DNA of 64,000 bases. Origin: Allomyces macrogynus ATCC 38327 (lineage: Eukaryota > Blastocladiomycota > Blastocladiomycetes > Blastocladiales > Blastocladiaceae). Of the stretch, positions 12,614 to 21,835 are shown in pieces. The DNA is taken from NCBI GenBank assembly GCA_000151295.1, contig GG745383.1:102036-166035 (forward strand). The letters run 5' to 3'. Both the position numbers and the translations under genes were made by a program. The notes beneath the pieces are model-generated. The model did no database searches, was not told the origin of the DNA, and saw nothing but the letters and a program-made list of their open reading frames with translations. Within the stretch, counting starts at the first letter, position 1, and each line of letters opens with the position of its first letter.

Positions 12614-12777
12614 CCTAAGGTGGGACAGCCCCTGAGCAAAGCAAGCCTCATGGAACACATACAGGGAGGCAAAGCAACCTGAGCTCCTTGAACCGCCTGT
12701 GCATGTGTTGGGCAGGGCAAAGCCACTGCCTCTCAAGTGTATCTGTCATGTATTCAAACAATCATACCATGCAATAA

Positions 12778-13140
12778 TTGGTCATGGGAGTAGGTCCATG
12801 CGCTGAGCGAAGCAAGCCTCTTGGAGTGACACAGGGGCATTGGTCATGGGAGTAGGTCCACACGCCAAGCAAAGCGAGCCTCTTGGAGCAACACAGGGGC
12901 AATTGGTCACAGGAGCAGGTCCACGCGCCAAGCGACGAGAGCCTCTTGAAGCGACACGGGGGCAATTGGTCACAGGAGTAGGTCCATGCGCTGAGCAAAG
13001 AGAGCCTCTTGAAGCGACACAGGGGCAATTGGTCACAGGAGTAGGTTGACACTCTGGGGCGGATGGTGCACTTGGAGCAACACAGGGGCAGTTGGTCATG
13101 GGAGTAGGTCTGTGCACTGAGCAAAGCAAGCCTCTACAAC
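12778..13140 (+). repeat. Minisatellite, about 62-bp unit, six copies
   Basis: The units begin near 12778, 12840, 12901, 12964, 13027 and 13090. Each holds AATTGGTCACAGGAGTAGGT, then GCGCTGAGCAAAGCGAGCCT, CTTGGAGCGACACAGGGGC. The array ends at the C-terminus of the recombinase frame. Single related units are scattered elsewhere in the element (about 31885-31922, 33208-33255 and 33325-33372). Confidence 0.88.
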
Positions 13141-14814
13141 CCGCCAGCCATGTCGTTGACCAGCGCCACAGCCTTCTTGTAGAGCTCAATATGCATTTGT
13201 TGATTGTCGTGGCACATCACCATGGTCATCAGCAGCAAACGGAGCATTTCAAAGCTCCCGACACTGCCAGGGAGTCCCTTGAGTGGTTTGTTGGTCACAG
13301 GCCCAGACACTGCTTGAGGGGCTGCTTGAGGGGCTGCATCACGCGTGGCATCTGTGTACGCATGTGGGGCCACATCAGACATGGCATCAGAGAAAGCATC
13401 AGTCGCCACGTCAGACATATCGACGTCAGAGGATGCATCAGAAAAGGCATCAGATGATGTATCAGAAAAGGCATCAGGGGTGGCATCAGAGAATGCATCA
13501 GGGGCGACATCGGACAGGGCGTCCAAGGGCGCTTCTGACGATGATTTGGGGGACTCTTCAGGCAGAGCGTCAGTGGGGTCATGCCCTGATGACAAGGCCT
13601 GGGTTGGGCGTGTGTAGTAGTTGACGACTGTGCCCAAAGTGTGCCCATGATTCTGAGCATATTCGGCCCACATGTTGGCTGCATCCAGCCCATCTTTGCC
13701 ATGCATCATTGTGGCAAACTTGGTCTCTGTCATCTTCCAGATGATGTTCACGCCATACGGGGCGCCAAACCAGTGCTTGCTGCTCCACTGTACCCGCGTG
13801 TTGAAGTTGTTAGTGTGTTGGTGCTTGGATGAGTCCGTCTGGCTTGTGAACAGGTACACGTGCTGGGGGTTGGTCTTGGTGAACCAGTTGAGAACCTTCT
13901 TTTCCTCAGGAGTCATTGTGTACACCATGCGCACATCCTTGTAATGCTCCTGTTTGTCCTTGACCACAATGCGCAGGTGAATTTTGCCATCCTTGATGTA
14001 AAGGTCATGGGATTTGTCATAGTTCCTGAGCTTCACGTGCCCAGGGTCGCCTTGCAGACTGTAGTAGCATGCCAGCTTGAGCGCAAAAGTACTCAACATT
14101 CTTCTTGCACACGGTCATCTGGTTGCACTTGTCAAGGAGGTCATCAATGGTCGTTGGCAGCATGTTTTCCTTGCTCTTGTGCACGTGGAGCGCTGAAAGG
14201 TTTCGCCCACACTTGCTGTACTCTTCCCCAACATCTTCAAACAGTGTGGTCGACTTGGTCTCGTGGATATGTGTAAGGTACACGCGGATTTTCCCATAGT
14301 GGCCCCGCACCATTGAGATGGACATCTTCTTCTCTTGGTAGTACTGCTGCACTTGGTCAATGTTGGTTACATGCAGGTGTGGGAAGTGGATGAGGAAGAA
14401 CGCCTTGTTGTTGCAGAACGTGTGGTAGTCACCCGCCTTGTGCTGCTCGAGGAAAGCTGCCACGTGCTGCTGGAGATACTGGGTGGCCAGTGTGTGGTAC
14501 TCTGACTTGTCCTCCAAGGTCTTGAGCTTGTGGAGTCTGGCCAGGATGGCCAAATCGTCGTGGTTGGCTTGGATGACTTCAGGGGTCTGCATGACTTCAG
14601 GGGTCTGGATGGGTGCTTCAATGGGTTCCTGGATGGGCGCTTGCATGGTGGGGGAGGCGTTGGTTGGTGGTTGGCTGTGGTGGCTGTGAGGTGCTGGCTC
14701 TGGTGGTCTCCCCTTGGGAAAGTGGCTACTACTTATATCTGCTAAATTTATTGATGCTCCTTGGTGCGTTGTACCATCCATTCCTTGTTTGTCGTTGTGA
14801 ACATGCGTATACAC
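13134..14814 (-). pseudogene. Tyrosine recombinase, split by one frameshift
   Basis: The probable role is integration and excision of the element. Frame one (from about 14814) holds a Pro/Gln-rich leader and a helical N-terminal DNA-binding, SAM-like region (YLQQHVAAFLEQHKAGDYH, VRGHYGKIRVYLTHIHETKS). Frame two (to 13134) holds the catalytic region: KLRNYDKS (candidate first Arg), a Lys-rich hairpin (VKDKQEHYKDVRM), WKMTETKF (box II, where HxxR would be expected) and AQNHGHTLGTVVNYYTRP, which matches the family's G-H-x3-T-x3-YY ending with the Tyr nucleophile. The frames meet at a T4 run near 14085, where dropping one base restores continuity. An acidic Ser-Asp-Ala repeat tail of about 100 residues follows the catalytic Tyr. 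The box II HxxR is not obvious, so activity is uncertain. Viral or Crypton-like YRs are the closest idea. Confidence 0.7.
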
Positions 14815-14953
14815 CTGTTCCTTGAGTTTTCCATGCTGCAGGCATTGTTCTCACCACCAAGCAATGTAAGATGTACAAACTTGTTTCAGCCAGGCTCAAA
14901 TGTACTCTTTGCTATTGACAGCTGGGAGACAGGCAATGAACAAATCCTTGACA

Positions 14954-15877
14954 TCAAACCGACGTGGGGTCGTGTGGAACCAGACTGGGGGGAAGCACCC
15001 TCATGCCAGGGTGGGTCGATAGACGACCCACAAAGCCTGTGTCCAGGATGTGCATGCTGAGCTCCTGCTTGCACCTGGTCATGGGAGCCAATTTGCTGCA
15101 TCTGTTGGCACACTTCAGGAACCTCTTGGCGTTGTTGCGTGCCCTCTTTGCCATCCCCTTGGCGTAATTATTGGCAAGCTTGTCATGCCAGGTGGCATTG
15201 GCTGTCCTTTCATGCTCCATGGCCTCCTCGTTGAATCTCTCCATGCACTGCTTGAACTTGAGCTCCAGAGTTCTGTAAACCCGCAATAGCTCTTGCTCTG
15301 CTTTGCTGGCATCGTACCAGAACATTCCGTTAAAGATATAGAACTTGCCATAGTCCACGGCAACAAGCAGTTGGTGACAGTTGATGGAATCAAATGTGGC
15401 ATGGAGGCACTTGGCAATGCTCAGGTCAGACCCATCGCATTTGGACATGAGCTCGTCCAATTTGGCCACACGTTCGTGCTTTTCAGCTACAAGTTCCTCC
15501 ATGTTGGGCATGAGCGCATTCTGGATGCAAACCCAAATCGTGTCACAGTGATGGATATCCCTGCCTGCAGAACACAGCTCGTCGCAACACTTGTAGATAA
15601 GACTCTTAGGCGTCAGAATCAGGTACGGGTTGTTGGCCACATGCTCTTTGTTGATTCGGCACCTCTTCTTTGCCAGGAGCAGCACAGCCATGTACTTGGT
15701 GAACTTTTGGATTTGACTGAGGGGGCCAAATCTCTCACAGAGGTAGTCGTGAACCACCTTGCTGTCCTCTCGCCCAAAGACCTCGTGGAACGTCTTGCCA
15801 CTGGCAGCTGGGAAGGTGATGGCCTGGTTTGCAAAATCCTTGGCATACTCCATGGTGCGCATGCCCGTTTTTTTCAC
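14954..15877 (-). CDS. Element-encoded protein of unknown function (about 307 residues)
   Basis: I do not recognise the family. The intact frame starts MKKTGMRTMEYAKDF and is followed by mixed alpha/beta sequence with conserved-looking Cys residues (YKCCDELCSAG, DIHHCDTIWVC). The C-terminal half is strongly basic and helical (ELLRVYRTLELKFKQCMERF, GMAKRARNNAKRFLKCANRC), possibly a coiled-coil or nucleic-acid-binding helix. It lies just upstream of the recombinase on the same strand. Its own upstream region carries the roughly 300-bp octamer-rich repeat. Confidence 0.55.
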   Translation of the reverse strand: MKKTGMRTMEYAKDFANQAITFPAASGKTFHEVFGREDSKVVHDYLCERFGPLSQIQKFTKYMAVLLLAKKRCRINKEHVANNPYLILTPKSLIYKCCDELCSAGRDIHHCDTIWVCIQNALMPNMEELVAEKHERVAKLDELMSKCDGSDLSIAKCLHATFDSINCHQLLVAVDYGKFYIFNGMFWYDASKAEQELLRVYRTLELKFKQCMERFNEEAMEHERTANATWHDKLANNYAKGMAKRARNNAKRFLKCANRCSKLAPMTRCKQELSMHILDTGFVGRLSTHPGMRVLPPSLVPHDPTSV

Positions 15878-15999
15878 TGGGCTGGGTAGGGCTATGGCTG
15901 CATTGACCCAATCGATGACAGCATTTCCACTTGGCGTTCAAATGGGTATCCAGTGCCCGCTACAAGCTAGTCAGGGGGGGTGGAGGGGGGGGGGGGGGG

Positions 16000-16301
16000 T
16001 AATGCAGCACCTTGGTGCGTTGTACCGTCCATTCCCTGTTTGTTGTTGTGAACATTGTGAACATGGTCCTTCTTTGAACCATGCTCACAAATTTTTGGTC
16101 TCTGTTTGCTTCCCAGTATGGTTCTTAGTGTTTGTGAACATGAGGTTTTCAGTAAAAAAGGTTTTCAGTTATCACAACAGCAGTAACACGTTGTTATTAA
16201 ATTACTGCAAGATATATTGAGAGAGAGAAAGAAGCCATTTTCCGTGTTCACATGTTCACAGGTCACCATGGCCAATCGAAGAACCGGATTGAGGTTTGAA
16301 T
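16000..16301 (+). repeat. Octamer-rich direct repeat, left copy (cut by the gap)
   Basis: This is homologous in the same orientation to 29019-29323, with shared blocks such as GAACATGGTCCTTCTTTGAA, GTTTTCAGTTATCACAAC, CTGCAAGATATATTGAGAGA and GAACCGGATTGAGGTTTG. It has five exact TGTGAACA/TGTTCACA octamers (16047, 16056, 16133, 16245, 16253). A shorter third copy (CTTGGTGCGTTGTACCATCC) lies at about 14759-14800. Confidence 0.88.
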
Positions 16302-16401
16302 NNNNNNNNNNNNNNNNNNNNNNNNNNNNNNNNNNNNNNNNNNNNNNNNNNNNNNNNNNNNNNNNNNNNNNNNNNNNNNNNNNNNNNNNNNNNNNNNNNN
16401 N
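16302..16401. other. Assembly gap (100 N)
   Basis: A run of exactly 100 N, the usual placeholder for unknown distance. Element sequence ends at its left and GC-rich cellular sequence starts at its right. Confidence 0.99.
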
Positions 16402-17305
16402 CATGGCATGACGAACGACCGACCGCCCCATGCGCACGCGCGTGTACGCGGTCGATGCACTGCGCCCGCTGCCGCCTTGTTCTTTGCCGTTGTCGTCGTC
16501 CTCGTCGCTGTTGCCACGTCGCGCGACCTCACCACCCACCCATCGCGCGATGGCCCATGACGCGTGCCACGTTTGTGCCAAATGGAATGACGCGTGCAAG
16601 CGCGCCCGATCACGGTGGGCCGCGGCGTTTCTTGCATGGGTGGTTGATTTCCGTTTTGGAAGTGGTGTTGTGTGCGTCCCTGCCCGAAAAAGGACGCCGC
16701 ACGACGGTCATAGGTCCGCGCCCTTTGTTTTCCGGGGCGACCTTGTTTGGCCCTCGCCCGCGCACCCGCTGCCCGCCGCCACGCCGTGCGCCGCTTGCCG
16801 GTTTGTGTCATGTCCGTCCGTTGTGTTCGTTGTTGTTGTGGGTTGTGTGCATTTTGGTTTCGATTTTCGCCCATCGTTTGCGTGCTGTTGGTTGGTGGTG
16901 GAGTGTTTTCGGTACCGTTTCTCTCGCTCGCATTCGTTTGTGCTCTGTTCCTCGTCGCTCCGTTTGTGCTCTGTTCCTCGCTCGTCTGTTCCTCGTTCGT
17001 TGGCTCCTGGCCACTCCGTTTGTACTCTCCCGTCAATCATTCTCGCTCCTTCTCGTTGTCCTTGTCGCGCGCCGGCCGCGCGTTTAGGTATCAGTCGTGG
17101 GACCAGCGCCCAGTTTGTTCGTGTCGTCATGCCTTTGCGCTGGTCTCGGTTGTTGGCTGTCCTGTCTGTACCATATAATCCTCGATGACCGTGAACCGTT
17201 GTTGCGCGTCCTGGCTGTTGGCTTCATCTCTCCCTCTCTCTCTCTCTCTCCAATCGTGAGTTGGGCCTCGGTCGATTCAAAACTGGTCCGCTTGTTTCCC
17301 CAAAC
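16402..17305. other. Gene-poor start of the cellular contig
   Basis: About 0.9 kb without a supported gene. There is a CT microsatellite at about 17233-17252. Long frames here have skewed, non-protein-like composition. Confidence 0.5.
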
Positions 17306-17867
17306 TCATAGCCGCGTCACGGTGGGCTGCAGCTCGGCAATCGACACGGGTACGCCAGCCTTATCGTCGTACTCGAACCAGTCTTCACTGAGATCCACGT
17401 CCGTCCAGACGGTCGCCGATTCCGAGGCGGTCACGGTCCACCCGGCGCGCGGGTGCCACGCGGTGATATCGAGTCCGCGACACTCGACTTTGGGCGTGGA
17501 GAATGGCGCATCGGGCGCCGTAAACGTATCAACGTAGGCTAAGGCCATGTGAGAAACGTGAGCCTGGTGGTCGGTTGGTCGACGGCAGCGCGAGCAAATA
17601 GGACGCGCGCGAGAGAGAAGGACGAGCGCGTAAAAGCGTACAAATGGATCCCTCACGGCGGCAAAACTTGCACTTCATGACAAGGTTCGCGTCGCCACGC
17701 GACCCAGACATGGGCATGGTCGTGCTGGGCGAGACAGTGACAATGGTCGGGTGCGTCTCGCGGCAGGAACTGCACTGGACCGTGACGTGCACGTCGGCGT
17801 CTTTCGACAGAATGGCCGAGGCGACGTGCTCAAGGTCGGCGGTCAGGGCGAGGCCGAGAAAGACCAT
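17306..17867 (-). CDS. CZIB: CXXC-motif zinc-binding protein (CZIB / UPF0587)
   Basis: A small zinc-binding protein family found across eukaryotes whose molecular role is poorly defined. Two exons: ATG at 17867 (MVFLGLALTADLEHV), intron 17641 down to 17539 (GTACGC to CCTTAG), stop at 17306. The join gives REGSI-SYVDTFTAP. Both zinc knuckles are intact: CSSC in exon 1 and CKFC after GDANLVMK. The signature VECRGLD, WHPRAGW and ESATVWTDVDLSEDWFEYDD matches the family's EFECRGLEP, FQPQAGF and the acidic WTDYDEKA block. The length, about 155 residues, is normal. It appears intact. Confidence 0.9.
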
Positions 17868-18434
17868 GGTGGCGTTGGGTGAGATCGGGGACGGGGTTGC
17901 AAGGGCGATCAGGCGTGTTGCGGGCGCGAGCGCTTGCGTGCAGTTGGGTTGCGCGAGGTCGTGGTGGCGGTCGTAGGCGTCGCAAGCACCGCGATGTTGG
18001 CGATGGTGTGGAGGAGCGGGCGAGCGAGTTGGCGTCGAGTCGGGATCGGTTCGACGTGGTGGCAAGCGTCCCCTGTGGCGCAGTGGCTGTCCACCGCACC
18101 GCGTGCTTCCACACGCATCTGACGCAGACGACTTGCCACCGCCGCTCCTCCTGCAATGCAGCGTCAACAACCGCGGCGTCGGCCGGCACCTCGTCGTCGA
18201 CGTCGACAGCGCAACGCTGCAGCACGACGCGCCCCGCGACTTGCTGCACTCGTCTGCCAGGACCCGCTGCCTCGATTGCCGTTTGCCCTGCACGTCTCGA
18301 CCGCCCCTGTCCGTGCGGGCCTTCGCCACCGACTTTGTCCGCGCCGCGTCGCGCACCATGCCCGTCGCGCGCATCCCGACCCGACCCTGCGCCGCCACCA
18401 CGCTGTGCTCCACTGCCGCCGCTGCCGCCGCGTC

Positions 18435-20876
18435 ATGACGGCGCCGCGCCCAACTTCCACCCGTGCGGCCCCGCCACCGCCGCCAATCGACCCAGTCACG
18501 ACCGATACCGCCAGCGACGCCGATGCACAACTGATCGACCTCGAAGTGCAGCTCGCGCGCGCACTGAGAACGGCGCGCCGGTCGCCTACTCCGGGGGCCG
18601 ATCAGGCCGACGAGCTCGCAACCCTGCGTATACAGTACCGCGATGCAGTGGAGGCGCGGCTGTTGCGTGGTCCGGCCGATGTGGATGACGAGGAGATCAG
18701 CGAGGGCGCGCGTCCGCTCGACGAGCGTGTCTGGCGGCTCGTTTTTTACCCGCAGATCGAGACATTGCGTGCGGCTGCCAAAGTCCGCATCCAGCGTGGT
18801 CGCAGTACACAGATAAATCGGTGACGCTGACCCTCTTTGAGATGCGATGTAGCGACCGGACACCGACCGTACGCTACTGCTCCGCAGCCTCGACCACGCG
18901 AGCGGGTTCTTTGCGTTCGTCATTGCGCACATTCGCGCGACGCAGCTGAACACCAATGACGATGAGGACGAGGAAATTGCGCGGTCCAGCGACGCGGCGA
19001 TCCAGACCGTGCGGCGGTGCCTGATTTACCTCGGAGATCTCGGTACGCACGCACAAGCCTTTGTTCATCGACATCCCGCGCGTATTTCTCACCAACGCTT
19101 ATTATCCAGCACGGTACCGCGAAGCCGCGCTCGACCGGCGCACCTGGTCGGCGCCCGCGGCCTACTACCAGCAGGCCATTACGCTCGACCGCACGCGCGG
19201 CCGCGCCTACGGGCAACTCGCCATGGTCGATGTACAGCGCGGCGACGTGTTCAGTGCCGTGGCGAATTACCTGCGCAGGTACGCCACCACGCTTGTTCAT
19301 GTCGCGTGGTCTGGACCGGGAATTGACCGATTCGAATCAACAGTGCCGGCGGCGTGCACCCGTTCCCCGTGTCACTCGACAACCTTCGCACACTGTTTCG
19401 CACGCACTGGACGCGATGCACGCCGCTGTTGCAGTTTATTGCGCACGTTGCCGGGCTCGCACCTGACGGGTGCGTCTTTCGCGTCGTCCCCATTTTTTTG
19501 TCCCTCATCCGCATCGACCCAGACCGCTCACTCTCAGCGCACCCATCAGCCCTGCAACCCCATCCACTCTCGTCACCAACTACCTCGCCATCGACCTCCC
19601 CACCAACGACCGCACCGCGGCCGGTCTGATCCTCGCGATCTTGCTCACCCCGACAACCACCAACCCGACCACACACGACCTCGTCGCGGGCCACGTCGCG
19701 CCCGCACTCTCCTTCACCCTGTTCCTCCGCGTCGCGCCCGCACGACTCGCAGCGACCTGGATTCTCGCGAACCCGGGCGTCGCGCGTAGCGTACGCAGTG
19801 CGGCGCGAGCGCATGAGATTATGGTGTACTTGAAGGGGAACGCGGACGTGGAGGCGGTGGTACGGGAGTGGTGTGTGGGTACCAAAGAGGAAGACGCGGG
19901 GGAGAACGTGGAGGAGGACGATGAAGATTGGTGCGCAATCGCTGCGCTCGCGCCGTTTTACGCGGCCGGCGACGACCCGCCGGCGAACCGCATCGCTGCG
20001 GCGCGCGCGGTGCTCGATGCGGACACCGCTCATTTTCCCGCGGCAACGGCCGCCGTACGGGGCACGCGCGCATTGCGCGTGTCGCTCGCGAGTCGCGTGC
20101 GCGGTGCCGGCGCCGCACGCGGGCGTGGTCGTGGTCGCAGTCGAACCGTCGTCGGTCCTGCGGCCAGCAGCGACCCGGCGGTAGGGTCGGCACCGGACGC
20201 GCCGCCGCCGATCCTGGCCGTGGCCACGGTCGAGGCCGTGACCGATTCGCGCGAGTGGGGGGTGGTCGAGACGTGGGTCAGTGCACAGAGTGCCGTGGTG
20301 TGCCAGGTGGTCGTGCCTGCCGCTGGTACGTTGTGCTCTGGATGTTAGAAGCGAACGAGGGAACTGACAAGGAGTGGGGTACATGTAGTGCTCGACGAAC
20401 TCGACGCGCGCAAAAAGTCGTCCAAGGCCGCACGTGCCGCGACTCGTGCCCTCGAACGTGCCGTACGGCATGCGAGGGCCACGGTGCGCGTAGTTCCGGC
20501 GCCGGATGCGGCGGATTTGGAGGCGGTGCGCAACCTGCTCCTCACGTCGATCAACGCCGCCGACAGCACGACTGGCACGAGTCCAGACGCGACCGGTAAC
20601 GACGAGAACGGCGAGGATGAGACGGTTGCGCATCTCGCGGCCGTTCTCGCGACTGCACGCTCTCTTGCGACTCCAGAGGTCGCCGTGGTCGTCGTGTCAA
20701 GAGACCCGCGTGCCGCGCGGGTCGGGGCCGCGCTGGGGATCGCCGCGGGGGACGCAGAGAAGATTGCCGCGGTCGTTGAACAGGTCGCGGCGATGGCGTC
20801 GGGTGCGGTTCCAGGTGTCTTGGCCGTGGACGGTAAGGATGCGGCCGCGGCAGTGGCATCGGTGCGGGCGGAGTGA
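18435..20876 (+). CDS. SMG5/6/7 (EST1)-type NMD factor with a PIN-like C-terminus
   Basis: This family binds phosphorylated UPF1 in nonsense-mediated decay. The best start is the ATG at 18435. The N-terminal EST1 14-3-3-like region includes VWRLVFYPQIETLRA, TVRRCLIYLGDL-ARYREA (joined by an intron from about 19040 to about 19111) and the TPR-like AAYYQQAITLDRTRGRAYGQ, LAMVDVQRGDVFSAV, GGVHPFPVSLDNLRTLF. The second half is Ala/Arg-rich. After a further intron (about 20325-20382) it ends in a PIN-like fold: QVVVP-VLDELDARKKSSKAA and VVVVSRDPRAARVGAALGI, with the stop at 20874. The usual first PIN aspartate (PDTN) seems to be replaced by VATV, so it may be catalytically dead like SMG5. At least four introns are needed and the exact exon ends are approximate. 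Confidence 0.75.
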
Positions 20877-21835
20877 CGAGCAGCCGCGCAGCGCACGCTC
20901 GGGCCGTGTGGTGGGCTCGATTGGGCCGGAAGGAGCGCGAACGAAAGAGGATAGATGCACGGTTTGGTTGTCACGGTGATGGATAGCAGGAAGAGCTTGA
21001 CCCCCCTCACACCGAGCTCGTGAAATGACAACCCCATAGCGCCGCAGGCTGAGAAGCTGCACGTCACGCCGCTGGAAGTTGGTCTGGGCTAAATCGTTTT
21101 AAGTGTGAAGAAAAAGTGCAACAGCAAGCAAGCAAGCCGCTTGGGTTCGAATCCCAGGCGCTCTTTGATGGCACGCCATGTTGTTACAAATTGTTCTTCA
21201 ATGAGGAACTGACGCACGTTTTTGTTTTTTTCATTTTTGCTCTGGAAAAGCAGAAGTCTCGCCATCGACAACGCGCACTGCGAGGCACGTTCAGTCGCTC
21301 CATGGTTCCCTTTACACAACAGTCATATTTTTAACAGCGATCCCGACGGAGCAGAAAAAAAGGGCCTGTAACCAAATGCACATGGACCGCAAAGGGAATA
21401 ATGGCTAGCTACGAAAAAAACCCTTGAAATTCAACTACGAGCTTTTTAACTGCAACAACTGTAATATACGCTATTGGAGCTGGAATTACCGCGGCTGCTG
21501 GCACCAGAGCCAAGGGGAGCTCAGCTGGTCGATGGTCGATCAGTTTGCAGGCGATGTCTGTTCACAGCTCCCCGCATCCGCGTCCGCTCCACAGAACCGT
21601 GTCGACCGCGCGCGCGCCCACCTTCTCCACCGTGTATCTTGGCGGCAGTGCACGGCGTCGGTCGTCGATCAGATTGGGCGACGGCGTCAGTGACCTGACT
21701 GATAAAAATCCTAGACGTGTGGTGGTTTGGTTCTCCATCACCTTGTATTGAATGATAGATGTTGCTCTTACCTCTCTGTCCATCGCACCATAGCACCAAC
21801 GGAAAAAAAAATAAAAGCAACTTACTCCCTCCTCC
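20877..21835. other. Intergenic with RNA-gene debris
   Basis: No protein gene is seen. A tRNA T-arm-like block (TTGGGTTCGAATCCCAG, 21141-21157, plus strand) has no matching 5' half, so it looks like a tRNA remnant. An 18S rRNA fragment follows (separate entry). Confidence 0.55.
21424..21507 (-). rRNA. 18S rRNA fragment (530-loop region), about 84 nt
   Basis: Read on the minus strand it gives the universally conserved small-subunit block: CTGGTGCCAGCAGCCGCGG, TAATTCCAGCTCCAATAGCG, TATATTACAGTTGTTGCAG, TTAAAAAGCTCGTAGTTGAA. One base (TTACAG where most eukaryotes have TTAAAG) differs from the common form. The flanks are not rDNA, so this is an isolated insertion or assembly chimera, not a functional gene. 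Confidence 0.9.

Larger units (their letters stand above)
12372..16301 (-). mobile_element. Left block of a tyrosine-recombinase / TV-Pol type mobile element
   Basis: This lower-GC block between the inverted-repeat arm and the first assembly gap carries tandem repeats, a tyrosine recombinase and an orphan gene, all on the minus strand. Its right end repeats the sequence that begins the second element block after the gap at 28622-28721. Strand, base composition and shared repeats tie it to 28722-34077. The outer limits are set by the inverted-repeat edges. I found no target-site duplication. Confidence 0.65.

Noticed and set aside
12780..13140. Possible CRISPR array at the 62-bp repeats
   Set aside because: The units are contiguous diverged tandem repeats without unique spacers, and the genome is eukaryotic.
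13132..16301. Crypton or DIRS retroelement
   Set aside because: The YR fits a Crypton-like idea, but no reverse transcriptase or RNase H (DIRS) is present, and the linked TV-Pol/SF3 replicase points to a virus-like replicon instead.
21141..21157. Complete tRNA around the T-arm-like GGGTTCGAATCCC
   Set aside because: No complementary 5' acceptor, D-arm or anticodon arm could be found upstream at a suitable distance. Only a remnant is supported.
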